DNA of 64,000 nucleotides, from contig NZ_FNGA01000004.1 of NCBI RefSeq assembly GCF_900101105.1, forward strand, positions 62,001-126,000. The letters are read 5' to 3'. This DNA comes from Maridesulfovibrio ferrireducens. Its GTDB lineage: Bacteria > Desulfobacterota > Desulfovibrionia > Desulfovibrionales > Desulfovibrionaceae. The position numbers and the translations under genes were made by a program. A model generated the notes under the pieces. The model was not told the origin of the DNA. It did no database searches and was given only the letters and a program-made list of their open reading frames with translations. Below, piece by piece: positions 53,150 through 61,931 of this stretch (the first letter of the stretch is position 1; each line of letters starts with the position of its first letter).

Positions 53150-54136
53150 ATGATGAAAAAGATAATTTTTAAAGCAATTCCTTTTGATAAGAATCTTCTG
53201 ACCTTAGCTCTTGAGTCCGGTGTAGATGCCGTCCTTGCTGAGCCGGAACATGTAAAGGCGATAACTGAACTCGGCAGAGTTACTGTCATTACACCCGAAG
53301 ATATGCCGCTTGTCGCAATTAATGAGAAAAGCGACGAAGAAATCGCTATAGGTCTTGCTGCGGAAGGACGCGAAGTTTGTCTTGCAAAGGGCTGGGAGAT
53401 TATTCCGGTTGAAAATATTCTTGCACAGGTTAAGATATTAGCTCTCGAAGCTGAATCTCTGGATCGCGCAAGACTTGCCGCCGGAGTTCTTGAGCGCGGT
53501 GCAGATACAATCGTTGTTCTGCCGGAAGCGGCACACGATCTTAAGGCAATTGTTGCAGAACTTAAACTCAGTCAGGGCCACATGGAATTACAGAAAGCTA
53601 AAATTACCAAAATTGAATCCGCAGGACTCGGGCATCGTGTTTGTGTAGATACAATCTCCATGCTTAAAAAAGGGCAGGGAATGCTGGTCGGTAATTCAAG
53701 CGCGTTTACTTTTCTGGTTCACGGTGAAACTGAGTCCAACCCTTACGTTGCGGCCCGTCCTTTCAGAGTGAATGCAGGAGCTGTTCATGCTTATGCGCAG
53801 ATGCCCGGAGACCGGACAACTTATCTGGAAGAACTTGCTGCCGGAACTGAAGTTCTTATCGTTGATGCCAGCGGAAAAACTTCCATTGCAACGGTCGGAC
53901 GGTGTAAGATTGAAGTTAGACCCATGCTGCTCATAACTGCCGAGGTTTCAACTCCGCAGGGGCCGATTGTCGGTAAAATATTTCTGCAAAATGCGGAAAC
54001 AATTAGAGTTGTAAGCGCCGAAGGTGAGCCTGTAAGTGTCGTGACAATCAAGCCGGGCGATGAAATTTTGTGCCGTCTTGATGATGCGGGTCGCCATTTC
54101 GGAATGCGTATCACTGAAGAGATTGTCGAGGAATAA
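53150..54136 (+). CDS. 3-dehydroquinate synthase II (AroB' type)
   Basis: 328 aa from ATG 53150 (53153 is also possible). It oxidatively deaminates and cyclises the aldolase product to 3-dehydroquinate using NAD. Family motifs: VDTISMLKKGQGMLVGNSSAFTFLVHGE, NPYVAARPFRVNAGAVHAY and GKTSIATVGRCKIE RPMLLI. It is unrelated to bacterial AroB. The pair replaces AroG/AroB, as in archaea and in Desulfovibrio. It is followed four bases later by pheA. Confidence 0.92.
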   Translation: MMKKIIFKAIPFDKNLLTLALESGVDAVLAEPEHVKAITELGRVTVITPEDMPLVAINEKSDEEIAIGLAAEGREVCLAKGWEIIPVENILAQVKILALEAESLDRARLAAGVLERGADTIVVLPEAAHDLKAIVAELKLSQGHMELQKAKITKIESAGLGHRVCVDTISMLKKGQGMLVGNSSAFTFLVHGETESNPYVAARPFRVNAGAVHAYAQMPGDRTTYLEELAAGTEVLIVDASGKTSIATVGRCKIEVRPMLLITAEVSTPQGPIVGKIFLQNAETIRVVSAEGEPVSVVTIKPGDEILCRLDDAGRHFGMRITEEIVEE

Positions 54137-54140
54137 TAGA

Positions 54141-55244
54141 ATGTCAGAATCCAGCAATAATAAATTAGATCATCTCAGGGAAGAAATCGACACACTTGAT
54201 GGCGATATACTTGAACTTCTCAACAAACGCGCGGCAGCGTCCCTTTCTGTCGGCAAGCTCAAAGCAGGGTCGGCTGATCAAATATTTAAACCTTTCAGGG
54301 AGCAGGAAGTTCTTAGAGGTTTAACAGAGCGTAATTCCGGGCCGCTTCCAAGTGAGCATCTAGAAGGTATTTATCGCGAGATTATTTCTTCTTCGCGCAG
54401 ATTGCAGCGCCCTGAAAGAGTCGTTTATCTCGGACCTGAAGGAACTTTTTCATATTTTGCGGGATTGGAACATATGGGGCGTCAGGCTGATCTGGTGCCG
54501 AAAAATAATTTTGAAGATATTTTTGTCGCTGTATCCAAAGGTGAAGCCGACTTAGGCATCATTCCCCTTGAAAATTCACTCAAGGGTACAGTGGGGCAGA
54601 ACGTTGATTTGTTCATGCGCTATCCTGTCTTCATTCAGGATGAAGTGTATAGCCGCATCAGTCACGGCCTCATAAGCAAGGGCGCGGGACTGGATCAGAT
54701 CAAAACTGTCTATTCACACTCCAAGGCATTGGAACAGTGCGCCGGGTGGTTGCGAGTCAATCTGCCCGGAGCATTGCTCCAGCCTGTGGATTCCACAGCT
54801 AAAGCTGCGGAGATTGTTGCTGAAAGTGATGAACCGTGCGCAGCTCTTGGTAATATCAAGCTGGCGAATATTTTCGGCCTTAATGTTGTGGCGGAAGCTA
54901 TAGAAGATTTACCGGATAATTGGACCAGATTTTTGATAATAGGGCCTAAACCGGGGCAGGAAGGAAAAAGGGATAAGACTACTATTCTCTTTACTACTCC
55001 CGACCGTCCGGGTGCATTGGTCAGCGTGTTAAGTGTTCTTTCCGGTAAAGACATTAACATGACCAAGCTTGAATCCCGCCCTTTTCTAGGGGAAAAATGG
55101 AAGTATATGTTTTTTGTGGACCTTCAAGGTGATCTCGGCACTGAAGCATATGAAAGCATTATTGATGAACTTAAGGATCGCTGTCTTACTTTCAAAATTC
55201 TGGGAAGTTACCCCGGTGGTTCACAGCACGGAAGTAAGTTTTAG
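54141..55244 (+). CDS. pheA: Chorismate mutase/prephenate dehydratase
   Basis: 367 aa from ATG 54141 (GAGGA upstream; the frame extends to 54060 inside the previous gene). Residues 1-90 are an AroQ chorismate mutase (LREEIDTLDGDILELLNKRA); about 95-275 is prephenate dehydratase (YLGPEGTFSYFA, IIPLENSLKGTVGQN, DLPDNWTRFLII); 285-360 is an ACT domain with ESRP (KLESRPFLG), the Phe-binding site. It makes phenylpyruvate and is presumably feedback-inhibited by Phe. Second enzyme after dehydroquinate formation in this cluster; aroC/E/K/D genes are not in the window. Confidence 0.95.
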   Translation: MSESSNNKLDHLREEIDTLDGDILELLNKRAAASLSVGKLKAGSADQIFKPFREQEVLRGLTERNSGPLPSEHLEGIYREIISSSRRLQRPERVVYLGPEGTFSYFAGLEHMGRQADLVPKNNFEDIFVAVSKGEADLGIIPLENSLKGTVGQNVDLFMRYPVFIQDEVYSRISHGLISKGAGLDQIKTVYSHSKALEQCAGWLRVNLPGALLQPVDSTAKAAEIVAESDEPCAALGNIKLANIFGLNVVAEAIEDLPDNWTRFLIIGPKPGQEGKRDKTTILFTTPDRPGALVSVLSVLSGKDINMTKLESRPFLGEKWKYMFFVDLQGDLGTEAYESIIDELKDRCLTFKILGSYPGGSQHGSKF

Positions 55245-55279
55245 TTCTCATAACTTCTTTTAAAAAAGGGGATAAACGG

Positions 55280-56614
55280 ATGACTTCCGATAATTTTATA
55301 AAAATTAAAGCACCTTCATCTAAATCGATGTCTCACAGAGCGCTTATCGCAGGTGCTTTTTCAGACGGATCTACCGTAGTGCTTGATCCTTTGGACAGCA
55401 ACGATATTAACCGGACCATGGATTGTCTTTCGACAATGGGCGCGGAGTTCAGCGTTGAGCAGAACTCAACTGTTGCTATCGGTATGCAGGGCGGGCCTAG
55501 AGGCGGCGCAAAAGAACCGGCTGTTCTTGAAATGAGAGATTCCGGTACAACTTGCAGACTTCTCACAGCAATTGCCGGAGCCGGGAAAGGTGTTTTTCGT
55601 GTTCAGGGAACGCCCCGTATGCATGACCGTCCTATCGGCGAATTGACTAATGCTCTTGAATCTCAGGGCGTAAAAGTTACTTTTGCAGACAAACAAGGAT
55701 ACCCGCCGGTAACTCTTGAGTCTAACGGCTTTATCGGGGGAGAGATTGAAATATCCCTTGAGGAAAGCAGTCAGTATCTTTCCGGTTTACTGCTGGCCGC
55801 ACCGTATGCACACGAGACGACTGTGATTAAAGTTGTCGGCAAAAAAGCCGTTTCATGGCCTTATGTTGCTTTGACTCTGAAGGTTATGGAAGATTTTAAA
55901 ATTTCATTTTCGGTTGAAAAACTTAAAGACGGACAGTGGGAAAAGACAGATTGGAGAACAGTTTCCAAAGTTGTTCCCGGTGAAATAAGATTCCGCGTGA
56001 ATCCTTCTGATTATCAGAGAGACAGTTACAGCGTTGAGGGTGACTGGAGTAATGGATCATATTTTTTAGCCGCCGGAGCTGTGGGGACTAAGCCCGTTCG
56101 GGTTGAAGGACTTGCTATTGATTCTTTGCAAGGCGACCGGGCCATTGTTGATATATTGAAAGCCATGGGCGCGAAGATAGAAAGTGATTCCTCCGGGGTA
56201 ACTGTTTATCCTTCAAAGTTACACGGTATTGAAGTGGATATGGGGCTTTGCCCCGATTTGGTGCCGACAGTAGCTGTTGCTGCCGCTTTCGCAGACAGCC
56301 CTACTACTATTACTAATGTCGCTCATTTGCGGATTAAAGAATGTGATCGTTTGGATGCCAGTGCTACTGAAGTCATGAGGGCAGGCGGCAAAGCCGAGGT
56401 AGGGGATGATTTCATTAAGATTATTCCTGCTCCGCTTAAAAAAGGTGAGAAGATTGTTTTTTCTACATATGACGATCACAGGCTGGCAATGAGCACCGCT
56501 ATTTTCAGCTTAGCCGGAATTGAAGCTGTAGCCGAAGAACCGCAATGTGTCGCAAAATCTTTTCCTGATTTCTGGAAAGAATGGGATAAAATTAAAAAGG
56601 GTAATGGTTGCTAA
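55280..56614 (+). CDS. aroA: 3-phosphoshikimate 1-carboxyvinyltransferase (EPSP synthase)
   Basis: 444 aa. It transfers the enolpyruvyl group of PEP to shikimate-3-phosphate. Motifs: KAPSSKSMSHRALIA, MRDSGTTCRLLTAIAG, GTPRMHDRPIGEL, the middle domain, IKECDRLDASATE and TYDDHRLAM. AAAGGGG precedes the ATG. Its last codons overlap the tyrA start, indicating coupling. Confidence 0.96.
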   Translation: MTSDNFIKIKAPSSKSMSHRALIAGAFSDGSTVVLDPLDSNDINRTMDCLSTMGAEFSVEQNSTVAIGMQGGPRGGAKEPAVLEMRDSGTTCRLLTAIAGAGKGVFRVQGTPRMHDRPIGELTNALESQGVKVTFADKQGYPPVTLESNGFIGGEIEISLEESSQYLSGLLLAAPYAHETTVIKVVGKKAVSWPYVALTLKVMEDFKISFSVEKLKDGQWEKTDWRTVSKVVPGEIRFRVNPSDYQRDSYSVEGDWSNGSYFLAAGAVGTKPVRVEGLAIDSLQGDRAIVDILKAMGAKIESDSSGVTVYPSKLHGIEVDMGLCPDLVPTVAVAAAFADSPTTITNVAHLRIKECDRLDASATEVMRAGGKAEVGDDFIKIIPAPLKKGEKIVFSTYDDHRLAMSTAIFSLAGIEAVAEEPQCVAKSFPDFWKEWDKIKKGNGC

Positions 56615-57392
56615 CATGGAATCTGATTTTAGCAGAATTCACAGCATAGCCGTAATCGGTTCAAGAGGGCAGATGGGTGGATTTCTTGCCCTTAAAGCCG
56701 AGCGGGCGGGGATTCTCGTCCATCGGTTTGACCAGCCCCTTGACGAGAAAGAGATGGCACGCCTTCTTCCCGGGACTGATTTTGTACTTTTGTGCATTCC
56801 GGTAACAGTTATGGATGAGGTGCTTACTAAAGTTGTTCCTCATATGAAAAAGGGATCTATTTTGTCAGATGTAGGCTCGGTTAAAGGGCGTCCGCTACAA
56901 CAGATGGTCAGAGCTTATGACGGCCCTGTTGTCGGGACTCATCCTTTATTCGGATCGACTATTCCAGTGGATTTTGACCCGACGGTAGCTCTTGTTGCCG
57001 GACGTGAAGAAGATTCGGGCGCACTTGAATCCGTTAAGGATTTTTATGAACGGCTCGGATTCGGCGCATTTGCATCAACTGAAGAAGAGCATGACCGGGC
57101 AATGGCAATGATTCAAAGTCTTAATTTCAGTTCAACCATAGCTTTCTTAGCGTGTGCAAGAGAACTTCCCAATATTGAAAAGTATGTGACTCCGTCATTT
57201 AAACGCAGACTTGAGTCCGCGCAAAAGATGGTGACACAGGATAGTGATCTTTTTGTAACAATTTCTGACGCAAACCAGTATAGTCTAGAAGCTATCCGCC
57301 TTTTCCGTTCTTTCCTCAGTCTTGCTGCGTCCGGAGATATGGATCTTCTTTCCGAACGTGCTTCTTGGTGGTGGCGTGACAACCATACCTAG
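56604..57392 (+). CDS. tyrA: Prephenate dehydrogenase, with Trp-Trp-Trp C-terminus acting as trp leader
   Basis: 262 aa from ATG 56604 (AAAAAGG just before; ATG 56616 is the alternative), overlapping aroA by 11 bases. It oxidises prephenate to 4-hydroxyphenylpyruvate with NAD(P): VIGSRGQMGGFLALKAERAG is the nucleotide loop, VGTHPLFGSTIPVDF the prephenate region. No ACT domain is fused. The C-terminus is unusual: ERASWWWRDNHT, with three Trp codons (57366-57374) six codons from the stop. Right after the stop come an antiterminator arm and a terminator ahead of trpE, so the tail seems to double as a tryptophan leader. Confidence 0.93.
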   Translation: MVANMESDFSRIHSIAVIGSRGQMGGFLALKAERAGILVHRFDQPLDEKEMARLLPGTDFVLLCIPVTVMDEVLTKVVPHMKKGSILSDVGSVKGRPLQQMVRAYDGPVVGTHPLFGSTIPVDFDPTVALVAGREEDSGALESVKDFYERLGFGAFASTEEEHDRAMAMIQSLNFSSTIAFLACARELPNIEKYVTPSFKRRLESAQKMVTQDSDLFVTISDANQYSLEAIRLFRSFLSLAASGDMDLLSERASWWWRDNHT

Positions 57393-57430
57393 GGAGAATA
57401 ATATCTGAAAAAGCAAAGCCGCATTCTCCC
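57392..57430 (+). promoter_or_regulatory. Antiterminator of the tyrA-trpE attenuator
   Basis: GGGAGAAT (57392-57399, beginning with the last base of the tyrA stop) pairs perfectly with ATTCTCCC (57423-57430), and the second arm invades the terminator stem and loop. A ribosome at the stop would cover the first arm; a ribosome stalled on the Trp codons would leave it free. Confidence 0.55.
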
Positions 57431-57449
57431 AGAGGATGCGGCTTTTTTT
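57415..57449 (+). terminator. Attenuator terminator between tyrA and trpE
   Basis: AAAGCCGCAT/ATGCGGCTTT, 10 bp with an 11-nt loop, followed by TTTTTTT. The only thing between it and trpE is 56 bp with no clear promoter, so trp expression depends on read-through. Confidence 0.88.
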
Positions 57450-57505
57450 ATGTATAGTGAATTGAGTGAGTGCTTAATCATAAAAATTAAAAGGGAGCAG
57501 GAGAT

Positions 57506-58918
57506 ATGAAAATTGAATTGACTCAGTATGGCAAATGGTTGCCAGCTGACGTGCAAACACCGATCAGCCTTTATCTGGGGCTGGTTGGAGATGCACCGGG
57601 AATACTTCTTGAGAGTGCCGAGGTTGATGGACGGTTGGGACGATACAGTCTTATCGCCTGGGATTTCAGGCTGGTTTTATCTCCTGTTCGCGGCAAGCTG
57701 GCTGTTGAATGTGCGGATTCGCGCCTTGCCGGACTGGCGCAGTATTCAGGAATGGGTTTTCTGGATGGTCTGCGGGCGGTGATGAAAGCTTTGCATGTGA
57801 ACACTCAGAAAGAAGTCGGAATTCTACCCGCTTTGACCAGAGGTTTATACGGGACATTAGGTTACGGCCTTGCCGGAATGCTTGAGCCTAAGCTTGCTGA
57901 TAAAATCCCTGCCAAGGATGCCGAGGTCCGCCTCGCTCTGCCGGGACGTGCTGTTCTGTTTGACCATTTGAAGCACCGCTGTTGTTTTCTTTCTCTTGAT
58001 GAAGGAGCCGAACCGGAATTTTCACCGCAGGATTTCAACAACAAGTGTGAGTCCACCAAAGTCGGTGAACCTGTGGCTGTCCCGGGGCGTGAAAAATATA
58101 TTGAAGGCGTTGAAAAAGTTCGGGAACTTATCGCAGAAGGTGAGTGTATTCAGGTGGTTCTTTCCACCCGTTTCTCAGCCCCTTTCAGCGGCAATGCTTT
58201 CGATCTTTATCGCCGGCTAAGGCAGGCCAATCCGTCACCCTTCATGTTTTACATGAAGTTTAGCCGTGAAGAAATTCTGCTTGGGTCGTCACCTGAAATG
58301 ATGGCTCGTTGTGAAAAGGGCAGGCTTGAAGTCCGTCCCATCGCCGGAACCCGTCCACGGGGCAAGGATGCTGCCGGAGACCGCAAGTTTTCCGAAGAGC
58401 TTCTTGCTGATCCTAAAGAACGCGCGGAGCATATTATGCTGGTGGATCTCGGTCGTAATGACTTGGGACGCATCGCCAAACCCGGTACTGTTACCGTTGA
58501 GAAGTTTATGCAGGTTGAATATTTCAGCCACGTTATGCACCTGACTTCATATGTGGAAGCTGATCTTCGTGACGATTATGATGCAATTGATGTGTTGCAG
58601 GCAACTTTTCCGGCTGGAACTCTTTCCGGTGCTCCGAAAATAAGAGCGATGGAAATTATTGCTGAAATTGAAGAAGTTCCGCGCGGCCCTTATGGCGGGG
58701 CAATCGGTTTTATTGGACTCGATAAGGATTCGATCAATCTTGATACAGGCATAACCATTCGTTCAATGTGGATCAGAGACGGCAAGTGCCACTGGCAGGC
58801 CGGGGCCGGAATTGTTTATGATTCCGATCCTGAAATGGAATGGAAAGAATGCAACAACAAGGCAAGAGTTTTAAGAGAAATTTTGCAATCGGAGGGCGGC
58901 GATGTTTTTGCTTGTTGA
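57506..58918 (+). CDS. trpE: Anthranilate synthase component I
   Basis: 470 aa. It makes anthranilate from chorismate with ammonia from TrpG. LLESAEVDGRLGRYSLI is the Trp feedback site, and the catalytic parts follow: LLGSSPEMMARCEKG, RPIAGTRPRGKD, HIMLVDLGRNDLGRIAKPG, FPAGTLSGAPKIRAMEII and AGAGIVYDSDPEMEW. AGGAG lies before the ATG. It overlaps trpG by 17 bp. Confidence 0.96.
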   Translation: MKIELTQYGKWLPADVQTPISLYLGLVGDAPGILLESAEVDGRLGRYSLIAWDFRLVLSPVRGKLAVECADSRLAGLAQYSGMGFLDGLRAVMKALHVNTQKEVGILPALTRGLYGTLGYGLAGMLEPKLADKIPAKDAEVRLALPGRAVLFDHLKHRCCFLSLDEGAEPEFSPQDFNNKCESTKVGEPVAVPGREKYIEGVEKVRELIAEGECIQVVLSTRFSAPFSGNAFDLYRRLRQANPSPFMFYMKFSREEILLGSSPEMMARCEKGRLEVRPIAGTRPRGKDAAGDRKFSEELLADPKERAEHIMLVDLGRNDLGRIAKPGTVTVEKFMQVEYFSHVMHLTSYVEADLRDDYDAIDVLQATFPAGTLSGAPKIRAMEIIAEIEEVPRGPYGGAIGFIGLDKDSINLDTGITIRSMWIRDGKCHWQAGAGIVYDSDPEMEWKECNNKARVLREILQSEGGDVFAC

Positions 58919-59474
58919 TAATTTTGATTCGTTCACATTCAATCTGGTTCAGGCTTTTCAGCAGCTGGGTGCAGAGCCTCTTGTCCTTAGAAATGACCGT
59001 GAGGAAATTCTGGAACTTGCTGAATCCGGAAAACTTGAGCGGGTCTGTCTTTCTCCCGGACCGAGCACTCCTCAGAATGCCGGTCTCAGCCTTGAGTTTC
59101 TATCCCGTCTTCCTAAGGAAGTTCCGGTTATGGGAGTTTGTTTAGGGCATCAGACTCTCGGACATTTTGCCGGAGCGTCGGTTGTCCGGGCGGGGCGCAT
59201 TATGCACGGTAAAACTTCAATGGTTTATCATAATAATGATGGGTTGTTCAGTGGATTGGATGATCCTTTTGAAGTCTGCCGTTATCATTCTTTAGTGGTG
59301 AATGTTGATGAAGCTCCTGAGATTCTAGAGCTCACAGCATGGACAGATCAGCAGGAAGTCATGGGACTTCGTTACAAAGATCGTCCGTGGGCGGGAGTGC
59401 AGTTTCATCCCGAGTCTATTTTGACTCCGGACGGACCGAAGCTTCTGAAGAACTTTCTTGAGGGAAATATTTAA
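58902..59474 (+). CDS. trpG: Anthranilate synthase component II (glutamine amidotransferase)
   Basis: 190 aa, stand-alone amidotransferase. LVDNFDSFTFNLVQ at the start, nucleophile Cys in GVCLGHQTLG, and the His-Glu pair in VQFHPESILT complete the triad. It provides ammonia to TrpE and could also serve PabA. GGAGGGCGGCG, inside the trpE end, is its ribosome site. Confidence 0.96.
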   Translation: MFLLVDNFDSFTFNLVQAFQQLGAEPLVLRNDREEILELAESGKLERVCLSPGPSTPQNAGLSLEFLSRLPKEVPVMGVCLGHQTLGHFAGASVVRAGRIMHGKTSMVYHNNDGLFSGLDDPFEVCRYHSLVVNVDEAPEILELTAWTDQQEVMGLRYKDRPWAGVQFHPESILTPDGPKLLKNFLEGNI

Positions 59475-59511
59475 TCAACTTTCATTAATTTAAGGATATA
59501 GGGATAGTAAA

Positions 59512-60501
59512 ATGGCGGAATGTGTAACCACGGCTTTGACTGAATTGACCTTCGGGAGAGACCTTTCAACGGAACTGGCTGATTGTGTTTTTGAATCTCT
59601 TTTTTCAGGGGAAGTATCCCCGGTACAGGCCGGAGCATTGCTCATGGGGCTTCGTACAAAGGGAGAAACGGCTTCGGAAGTTGCATCCGGCGTAAACGCC
59701 GCGCTTAAAGAAGCTAAGCTTGTTAAAGGGCTGACCGGACAGTTGATCGACACATGCGGAACAGGTGGTGACGGGAGTAACAGTTTTAACTGTTCAACTG
59801 CCGTGGCTCTTTATCTGGCAGATATGGGATACAAGGTGGTTAAGCATGGAAACAGGGCGGTTTCTTCTTCCTGCGGAAGTGCTGATATCCTTGAAGAGTT
59901 GGAGATTCCAATAACAACCACAGCCGAAAATGTACCTGAAGTTCTTGAGCGTGATAATTTTGTATTTCTTTTTGCTCCTAATTATCATCCGGCCTTCGGG
60001 AAAGTAGCTCCAATTAGGAAAGAACTCGGAATCCCGACTCTTTTTAATCTCATGGGACCGCTTTTAAATCCCGCCCGCCCGACTCATCAGATTCTGGGTG
60101 TCGGCAGACCGGAAACAATGCGCCTTATGGCGGAAGTTCTTGCTTTGACAGATGTCGGTAAAGCTTACGTTGTGCACGGAGCAGGACGTTTTGACGAGCT
60201 GACACCTTTCGGTATTAACAAGGCTATTCTTGTGGATGATGGAATGCTGACCGAGCTTGAAATTGATCCGGCTGATTATGGTTTTGCTCTTTCTTCTCCT
60301 GCGGATGTAGCTGTTACGGATCGTAAGAATGCCCGCGAAACTCTTCGTAAAGTTTTAGCCGGAAAAGCTCCGCAGCCTATGCTTGATATGGTGGCACTTA
60401 ATCTTGGAGCCGCCCTTTCGTTGCTTGATGGAACCAGTCTTGCTGATGGCATTGAAAAAGCAAAAGCAAAAATCGCGGTGGGCGTGAGTAAGGAGTATTA
60501 G
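59512..60501 (+). CDS. trpD: Anthranilate phosphoribosyltransferase
   Basis: 329 aa. It joins anthranilate to phosphoribosyl pyrophosphate. [17 protein letters not shown] (the PRPP loop), [20 protein letters not shown] and [13 protein letters not shown] are typical. Not fused to trpG here. Four bases separate it from trpC. Confidence 0.96.
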   Translation: MAECVTTALTELTFGRDLSTELADCVFESLFSGEVSPVQAGALLMGLRTKGETASEVASGVNAALKEAKLVKGLTGQLIDTCGTGGDGSNSFNCSTAVALYLADMGYKVVKHGNRAVSSSCGSADILEELEIPITTTAENVPEVLERDNFVFLFAPNYHPAFGKVAPIRKELGIPTLFNLMGPLLNPARPTHQILGVGRPETMRLMAEVLALTDVGKAYVVHGAGRFDELTPFGINKAILVDDGMLTELEIDPADYGFALSSPADVAVTDRKNARETLRKVLAGKAPQPMLDMVALNLGAALSLLDGTSLADGIEKAKAKIAVGVSKEY

Positions 60502-60504
60502 AAG

Positions 60505-61296
60505 ATGCTTGAGAAGTTTCGCATAGCCAAACAAAGTGAAGTGGATATGCTCCATAAGGCCAAGGCGGAAGGGGCGCTTCCCACTCCATATACCGGAGTT
60601 CGTCCTTCATTTGCTGACGCGATAAGGCGTGATGAATCGGGTATGAAAGTTATTGCTGAATATAAGCGGGCGTCACCTTCCAAGGGGGATATAAATCTCG
60701 GTTTAAGTCCTGCCGAAGTGGCGGCTATGTATGCCGGAGGCGGCGCTTCTGCAATTTCAGTTTTAACGGAAGAGCAGTATTTTAAAGGAAGTATCAGCTA
60801 TCTTGATGAAATTAAATCTTGCGGGTTGCCGATGCTTCGCAAAGATTTTCTGGTTGATCCGCTTCAGATTGTTCAGACTGCGGCGACTCCTGCTTCGGCT
60901 CTATTAATTATAGTACGCATGTTCGCTGATGACGGTCTGCTTAAGGAAATGATTGATAAAACTCATGATGCCGGACTTGATGCGGTGGTTGAGGCTTTTG
61001 ATTTGCAAGACCTTATGCGGGCTAAAAAGGCGGGGGCGCGGATAATACAGATTAATAACCGAGATCTTGATAACCTCGGAATCGACATGAGCAGGTCGGT
61101 AGAGTTTATTAAAGAGCGAGATGACAGCGAAATCTGGATTTGTGCCAGCGGTATTAATGAACCGGATGATTGCATAAAAATGGCAGAACTCGGTTATGAC
61201 AGCGTGTTAGTCGGAACATCCATAATGTCGAGCGCAAGCCCGCAGGATAAACTGGCCGCTCTTGTTGCCGGATCTGCGTTTGGAGGTGGGCGATGA
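60505..61296 (+). CDS. trpC: Indole-3-glycerol phosphate synthase
   Basis: 263 aa, a TIM barrel. VIAEYKRASPSKGDI (catalytic Lys and Glu), ISVLTEEQYFKGS, LRKDFLVDPLQI and INNRDL are present. Not fused to trpF; the two overlap by four bases. Confidence 0.96.
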   Translation: MLEKFRIAKQSEVDMLHKAKAEGALPTPYTGVRPSFADAIRRDESGMKVIAEYKRASPSKGDINLGLSPAEVAAMYAGGGASAISVLTEEQYFKGSISYLDEIKSCGLPMLRKDFLVDPLQIVQTAATPASALLIIVRMFADDGLLKEMIDKTHDAGLDAVVEAFDLQDLMRAKKAGARIIQINNRDLDNLGIDMSRSVEFIKERDDSEIWICASGINEPDDCIKMAELGYDSVLVGTSIMSSASPQDKLAALVAGSAFGGGR

Positions 61297-61931
61297 ATCA
61301 ACTTATCAAAGTATGCGGCATGACCCGCGTTGAAGATGTTGCTAATTGTGAAGAACTGGGCGCTGATTTTTTGGGATTTATTTTTCATCCCTCAAGCCCT
61401 AGGTGTGTGGATGCGGAGTTTGTGCGTTCGGTTGAGGTTACAAAAGCTAAAAAAGTCGGCGTATTTGTAAAGCAAAGTGCTGCGGAAATACGCGAGATTA
61501 TGAAGAATGCAAAACTTGATTTTGCGCAGCTTCATGGCGGGCAGAATGAAGAATTCTGCAAAGCGATCGGCAAAGAGCGCGTGATCAAAGTTCTTTGGCC
61601 CCAGCGTTATGATTCGGTGAAGGAGTTTCAGGATGATATTGACCGCTTTGCACCTTTTTGCAGTTATATGCTCTTTGATGCTGGAAGTTCCGGCGGCGGT
61701 CATGGCAAAACGCTCGATTTTTCAGTTTTTTCAGAAGTGAAAATCCAGATACCGTGGTTGCTCGCAGGTGGTCTTTCATCAAAAAATTTATTGGAAGCCA
61801 TAAGTAGTGCAAAACCAGACGGTGTTGATTTGAATTCCGGTGTGGAAGTCAGCCCCGGTATTAAAGATATAAATAAATTGAGTGCAGCTTTTGTTTCAGT
61901 GCACTTAGCAAATAAGAGGAAAAAGTCATGA
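61293..61931 (+). CDS. trpF: Phosphoribosylanthranilate isomerase
   Basis: 212 aa, a TIM barrel. KVCGMTRVEDV (catalytic Cys), GFIFHPSSPRCV, and LFDAGSSGGGHGKTLDFSVF (catalytic Asp and phosphate loop) are all seen. Overlaps both neighbours by four bases, so it is coupled. Confidence 0.95.
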   Translation: MNQLIKVCGMTRVEDVANCEELGADFLGFIFHPSSPRCVDAEFVRSVEVTKAKKVGVFVKQSAAEIREIMKNAKLDFAQLHGGQNEEFCKAIGKERVIKVLWPQRYDSVKEFQDDIDRFAPFCSYMLFDAGSSGGGHGKTLDFSVFSEVKIQIPWLLAGGLSSKNLLEAISSAKPDGVDLNSGVEVSPGIKDINKLSAAFVSVHLANKRKKS

